From: an uncultured Bacilli bacterium | GTDB taxonomy: Bacteria; Bacillota_I; Bacilli_A; RF39; UBA660 | Direction: 5' to 3' | Length of the DNA: 64,000 nt | Assembly (NCBI GenBank): GCA_934098485.1 | Contig: CAKOOH010000007.1 | Location: 1-64,000 of the forward strand | In this document: positions 60,687-64,000 of the stretch, one piece after another | Position numbering within the stretch: position 1 is the first letter of the stretch | Layout: every line of letters starts with the position of its first letter | Notes under the pieces: model-generated | Seen by the model: only the letters and a program-made list of their open reading frames with translations | Told to the model about the DNA's origin: nothing | The model's database searches: none | Program-made: the position numbers and the translations under genes

Positions 60687-62700
60687 CGTAATCACAGGCT
60701 GAGCACTTAATCTTTTTCCCTTTGGCTACTAATAAACTTCCACAGTTTGGGCAAGTTTCGCCAGTTGGCATATCCCACAAAGCAAAGGTGCATGATGGAT
60801 AATTAGAACATCCATAGAACACTTTACCTCTTTTACTTTTTTTGGCAATTATATCATGACCACATTTAGGACAAGGACAAACTGCTTTTACTTCTTTTTC
60901 TTCTTTTTTGATATACTTGCAAGTTGGGTAATTAGAACAAGCGGTAAACTTACCAAAGCGACCATTGCGAATAACTAGTGGGCTTCCACAGTTTGGACAA
61001 TTTTCGCCAGTTTCAGTTGGAGCTTTTTTCTCCATTTTGTCAAAGGCTTTTTTGACAAGTGGTTCAAAATCATTGTAAAAAGTTTTTAATACTTTAATAT
61101 TGTCTAGTTTATCTTCTGCTATCAAATCTAGTTCATTTTCCATATTGGCAGTGTATTTTACATTAATGATGTCAGAGAAAAATTCTTGCAATTTATCGGT
61201 TGTTTCAATGCCTATTTCTGTCGGAATGAATTTCTTATCGACGATACTTACGTAGGCACGTTCTTTAATGGTTTCTAGTATTTTGGCATAAGTTGATGGT
61301 CTACCAATTCCAAGAGATTCTAATTCTTTAATTAATGAACTTTCAGTATATCTTGGGGCTGGTTTAGTAAAATGCTGTTCTTTGGTAATTTCATCAGCCA
61401 CTAAAATATTGCTTTTATAATCACTGTAATTAGGTAAAACAACATCTTCATTATCCATATATTTTTGATATGCGGCTAGAAAACCATTAAAAGTAATGAC
61501 AGAGCCAGTTGCTTTAAATTTGTAATCATTATTATCTAAAATTATGGTAGTTGCTAAAGTTTTAGCATCAGCCATTAATGAAGCAAGAGCACGGTAATAA
61601 ATGATACTATATACTTTGAATTCGTCTGGGGTTAAATATTCTTTTAAACTTTCAGGAGTACGCTCGATGGCAGTTGGTCTAATTGCTTCATGGGCATCTT
61701 GAATGTTTTGCCCTTTTTTAGCAATTTTAACTTTACCTACGTAGTTTTCACCATAATTATTTCTAATATAGTTTTGAGCACTTAAAATGAAGGTATCTGA
61801 TAATCTGGTTGAATCAGTACGCATATATGAGATAAGACCGACTGTTTCAGTCCCAATGTCGATGCTTTCGTATAGTTTTTGAGCAACTCTCATGGTTTTT
61901 GAAGCACCAAAATTTAGTTTATTAGCGCAGGCTTGCTGAAGAGTTGATGTGGTAAAAGGCATAACACCTTTTTTTAATTTTTCTTTTTTGTCAATAGACT
62001 CAATTTTAAAACTTTTAGATAGTTTATTTAAAATATTATCAGCTTCAACAGCACTTTTTATTTCGATTTTTTTAGTTTTATATTTTTCTAAATTTGCTTT
62101 AAAATCTGGAAATACACCGGTTATAGTCCAGTATTCTTCAGGATTAAAAGCATCTATTTCTCTTTCTCTATCAACAATTAGTTTTAAAGCCACACTTTGA
62201 ACGCGACCAGCTGATTTTCCTCCAGTTTTACTTTGCATTAATTTTGATAATCTAAAGCCTATGATACGGTCTAACATTCTTCTAGTTTCTTGACTTTTTA
62301 CTAAATTATCATCAATTTTTCTAGGATGTTTAAAGGCTTCAATGACGGCATCTTTGGTAATTTCATTAAAAACAACACGGTCGTACTCATCATCGTTTAG
62401 TCCTAGAGTGTCATAAATATGCCAACTGATTGCCTCCCCTTCACGATCGGGATCGGTTGCTAGATAAACTTTATTAGAAATAGAGGCATCTTTTTTAAGT
62501 TCTTTTATGACAGATGTTTTACCTTTTATTGTGGTATATTTTGGTTTAAAGTCATTATCAATATCAATGCCTAAACCGAATTTTCCCGTGGTTGATAAAT
62601 CTCTTATATGCCCTTTTGATGAAACTACTTTATATTTACTTCCTAAATATTTACCTATTGTTTTAGTTTTACTAGGGGATTCAACTATTACTAGATCCAT
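60679..62700 (-). CDS. topA: DNA topoisomerase I
   Basis: A 673-residue type IA topoisomerase. The Toprim domain begins LVIVESPSKTKTIGKYL with LATDPDREGEAISW; the active-site Tyr is in GLISYMRTDSTRLS; GRPSTYAKIL is also conserved. The C-terminus has three Cys4 zinc ribbons (CPNCGSPLVIRNGRFGKF, CPKCGHDIIAKKS and CPNCGSLLVAKG). It relaxes negative supercoils. It overlaps the upstream LtaS-like gene by 20 nt, and GTGAGGT precedes the ATG. Confidence 0.97.
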   Translation of the reverse strand: MDLVIVESPSKTKTIGKYLGSKYKVVSSKGHIRDLSTTGKFGLGIDIDNDFKPKYTTIKGKTSVIKELKKDASISNKVYLATDPDREGEAISWHIYDTLGLNDDEYDRVVFNEITKDAVIEAFKHPRKIDDNLVKSQETRRMLDRIIGFRLSKLMQSKTGGKSAGRVQSVALKLIVDREREIDAFNPEEYWTITGVFPDFKANLEKYKTKKIEIKSAVEADNILNKLSKSFKIESIDKKEKLKKGVMPFTTSTLQQACANKLNFGASKTMRVAQKLYESIDIGTETVGLISYMRTDSTRLSDTFILSAQNYIRNNYGENYVGKVKIAKKGQNIQDAHEAIRPTAIERTPESLKEYLTPDEFKVYSIIYYRALASLMADAKTLATTIILDNNDYKFKATGSVITFNGFLAAYQKYMDNEDVVLPNYSDYKSNILVADEITKEQHFTKPAPRYTESSLIKELESLGIGRPSTYAKILETIKERAYVSIVDKKFIPTEIGIETTDKLQEFFSDIINVKYTANMENELDLIAEDKLDNIKVLKTFYNDFEPLVKKAFDKMEKKAPTETGENCPNCGSPLVIRNGRFGKFTACSNYPTCKYIKKEEKEVKAVCPCPKCGHDIIAKKSKRGKVFYGCSNYPSCTFALWDMPTGETCPNCGSLLVAKGKKIKCSACDYEK

Positions 62701-64000
62701 TTAAAACCTCACTTTCTTTTATTTCTGGTTCTTTGTTTGTTTCTTCTAATAATTTTTGCTTTTCACTATCTAATGCTTTACCTAAATATTTAAAATAATC
62801 AGTTCTGATGGCTAAAGCACTCATTTTTTGTCTTACATTAATTTCATTATTTATTTCTATAAGTTCATCGTCGGTATAAGTGTTTGTTTCTTCTTTAGGC
62901 GTAAACTTGCCAGTTGAAGCATTGTAATAACCTTTTGCATCTTGCCATGAACCATCAGAAAATACAGTTCTATCGTCATATTCAGAGAAAGTATCATGAC
63001 CTAAATACAAACGAGGATCATAATCAATATCAAACATGTTTAATAAAGTTGGTAATAAGTCGATCATAGTTGTATATTTAGTTATTTCTTCTTTAGGTGT
63101 AGCACTATTATATATTATCATTGGAGTGCGGTCGACTTCTTTATCGACATTTACATCATAATCAAGAACAGTATTTAAGTCTTTATTGGTTAAGCCATAT
63201 GGGTAGTGATCTCCAAAGACAGCAATAACGGTATCATCTAATTTACCAGATGCTTCTAGAGTTTCTAATAGTAAACCTATTGCGGCATCTAATTCTTTCA
63301 TTTTAGACATATATCTTTTAACAGCGGTGCTGTAATTATATTCGCTAAATTCTGATAAGTGTTTATCACCATATTCAGATGAAACGGTGTATGGCTGATG
63401 AGTTGTAACACTAGTCATAAAAACCATAAATTTATCTTCGTTTATGAAGTGAGGAGTGGCAGTTTTTATAAGATCAACATCACTTGGCCACTCAGCATAA
63501 AGACTACTCCATTTGATGTTTAATCTACTGGCGTTATAGTAGTTAGAACTTCCCATGTTAGGATGGATAATTTTTCTAGAATAATAAAAATCAGCGTAGT
63601 CATGATAACTACTAGTAGTATAGCCAGCATTTTTAAACATATTAAATATAGCTTCTGGGTAAACGTTATTTTTATATTTATCGGCTGTACAGGTGTTATT
63701 AATTGTAAATAAAGATGTCATCGCAGTCATTTCATTATTTCCGGTATTACAGTTGTTTCGTGGTGAATAGTTATTACGATAGCTGATTCCTTCACTATAT
63801 AATTTATAAAAATTAGGATATTCTTTTTCGTTTATAGATATTAAATTTACTGATTCTAATAGGATAACAATTAGATTTTTATCTTTAAACATACCGGTAT
63901 AATCGTTTTTAGGAGTTATTTCTCTATTAATAAAGTAATTGTTTAATTTGTTATAATTAGTATTATTTTCATTATTTATGACATTATTCCAAGCAGTATC
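62681..64000 (-). CDS. LtaS-like lipoteichoic acid synthase/sulfatase-fold enzyme (5' part cut by window)
   Basis: The reading frame is open without a stop to the window edge, so 36 codons and more lie upstream of the first ATG at 63892; the N-terminal membrane domain is missing. The extracellular sulfatase-fold domain is clear: NDYTGMFKDKNLIVILLES with the metal-binding Glu, the probable catalytic Thr in NTGNNEMTAMTSL, VTTHQPYTV, and VFGDHYPYG for further metal ligands. LtaS polymerises glycerophosphate from phosphatidylglycerol. A related phosphoglycerol transferase is possible. It overlaps topA by 20 nt. Confidence 0.88.
   Translation of the reverse strand, partial: DTAWNNVINNENNTNYNKLNNYFINREITPKNDYTGMFKDKNLIVILLESVNLISINEKEYPNFYKLYSEGISYRNNYSPRNNCNTGNNEMTAMTSLFTINNTCTADKYKNNVYPEAIFNMFKNAGYTTSSYHDYADFYYSRKIIHPNMGSSNYYNASRLNIKWSSLYAEWPSDVDLIKTATPHFINEDKFMVFMTSVTTHQPYTVSSEYGDKHLSEFSEYNYSTAVKRYMSKMKELDAAIGLLLETLEASGKLDDTVIAVFGDHYPYGLTNKDLNTVLDYDVNVDKEVDRTPMIIYNSATPKEEITKYTTMIDLLPTLLNMFDIDYDPRLYLGHDTFSEYDDRTVFSDGSWQDAKGYYNASTGKFTPKEETNTYTDDELIEINNEINVRQKMSALAIRTDYFKYLGKALDSEKQKLLEETNKEPEIKESEVLNGSSNS

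Noticed and set aside
1..64000. Mycoplasma-type code with TGA as Trp
   Set aside because: TGA ends ireB, trhP1 and rel at family-typical positions, and Trp residues are encoded by TGG.
1..64000. CRISPR arrays, tRNA or rRNA genes, insertion sequences
   Set aside because: No regularly spaced repeats, tRNA cloverleaf or CCA ends, rRNA signatures or transposase genes were found by reading both strands.

Overview
The window looks like chromosome from a low-GC, Gram-positive-type bacterium of the Bacilli/Mollicutes-related branch, probably an anaerobic gut lineage; this placement is inference. The base composition is very AT-rich and the genetic code is standard, since TGA is used as a stop in ireB, trhP1 and rel. 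Several gene orders match Bacillus: ireB-ruvX-yrzB-mltG-trmR-trhP1-trhP2-greA, spoVB-like/comN/rel/dtd, 6S RNA-tcdA-rarA, and dnaG-sigA-trmK. Most genes are housekeeping: tRNA synthetases and gatCAB, translation factors, DNA repair and replication, and cell envelope.

Layout. 0-2.5 kb: a large secreted protein behind a poly-G promoter, cut at its 5' side by the window edge. 2.6-17.1 kb: alaS-like gene, lepA, hemW, a membrane-anchored adhesin-like protein, a phosphodiesterase, the ireB-to-greA run and tig. 17.1-19.3 kb: a second poly-G surface gene. 19.4-25.4 kb: flippase, comN, rel, dtd and a frameshifted BRO-type phage gene. 25.4-28.4 kb: a third poly-G surface gene with duplicated glycine-rich domains. 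28.4-43.5 kb: uvrC, T-box-aspS, metG, hisS-gatCAB, a HerA-like ATPase with a TtcA-like protein, 6S RNA and tcdA. 43.5-50 kb: gpsA-rarA, a Xer recombinase, a 35-residue basic protein, a ZIP transporter, then about 750 bp of extremely AT-rich DNA holding a dif-like site. 50-64 kb, mostly minus strand: mnmA, a cell-wall hydrolase, trmK-sigA-dnaG, a fourth surface gene, rnfD-rnfC, topA and a partial LtaS-like gene.

Two things stand out. First, four large exported proteins share a promoter whose -35/-10 spacer contains a run of G: 8 G in two copies with a 16-bp spacer, at least 7 G in the copy cut by the window start, and an interrupted GGGGTGGGG with a 17-bp spacer in the fourth. In a genome this AT-rich such runs are exceptional. 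The design matches phase variation by slipped-strand mispairing that alters promoter spacing, as known for Neisseria porA. Three copies also carry a conserved terminator hairpin just upstream. The encoded proteins have a common N-terminal export/TasA-like region joined to different C-terminal modules: phage-tail-like, lectin-like, InlB-like repeats and glycine-rich domains. Together they look like a modular, phase-variable surface display system.

Second, the window appears to contain the replication terminus. A 28-bp sequence at 48964-48991 matches my recollection of Bacillus subtilis dif at 25 of 28 positions. It lies in an AT-rich island 1.5 kb from a Xer recombinase gene, and gene orientation switches from mainly plus (left) to mainly minus (right) around 43-50 kb.
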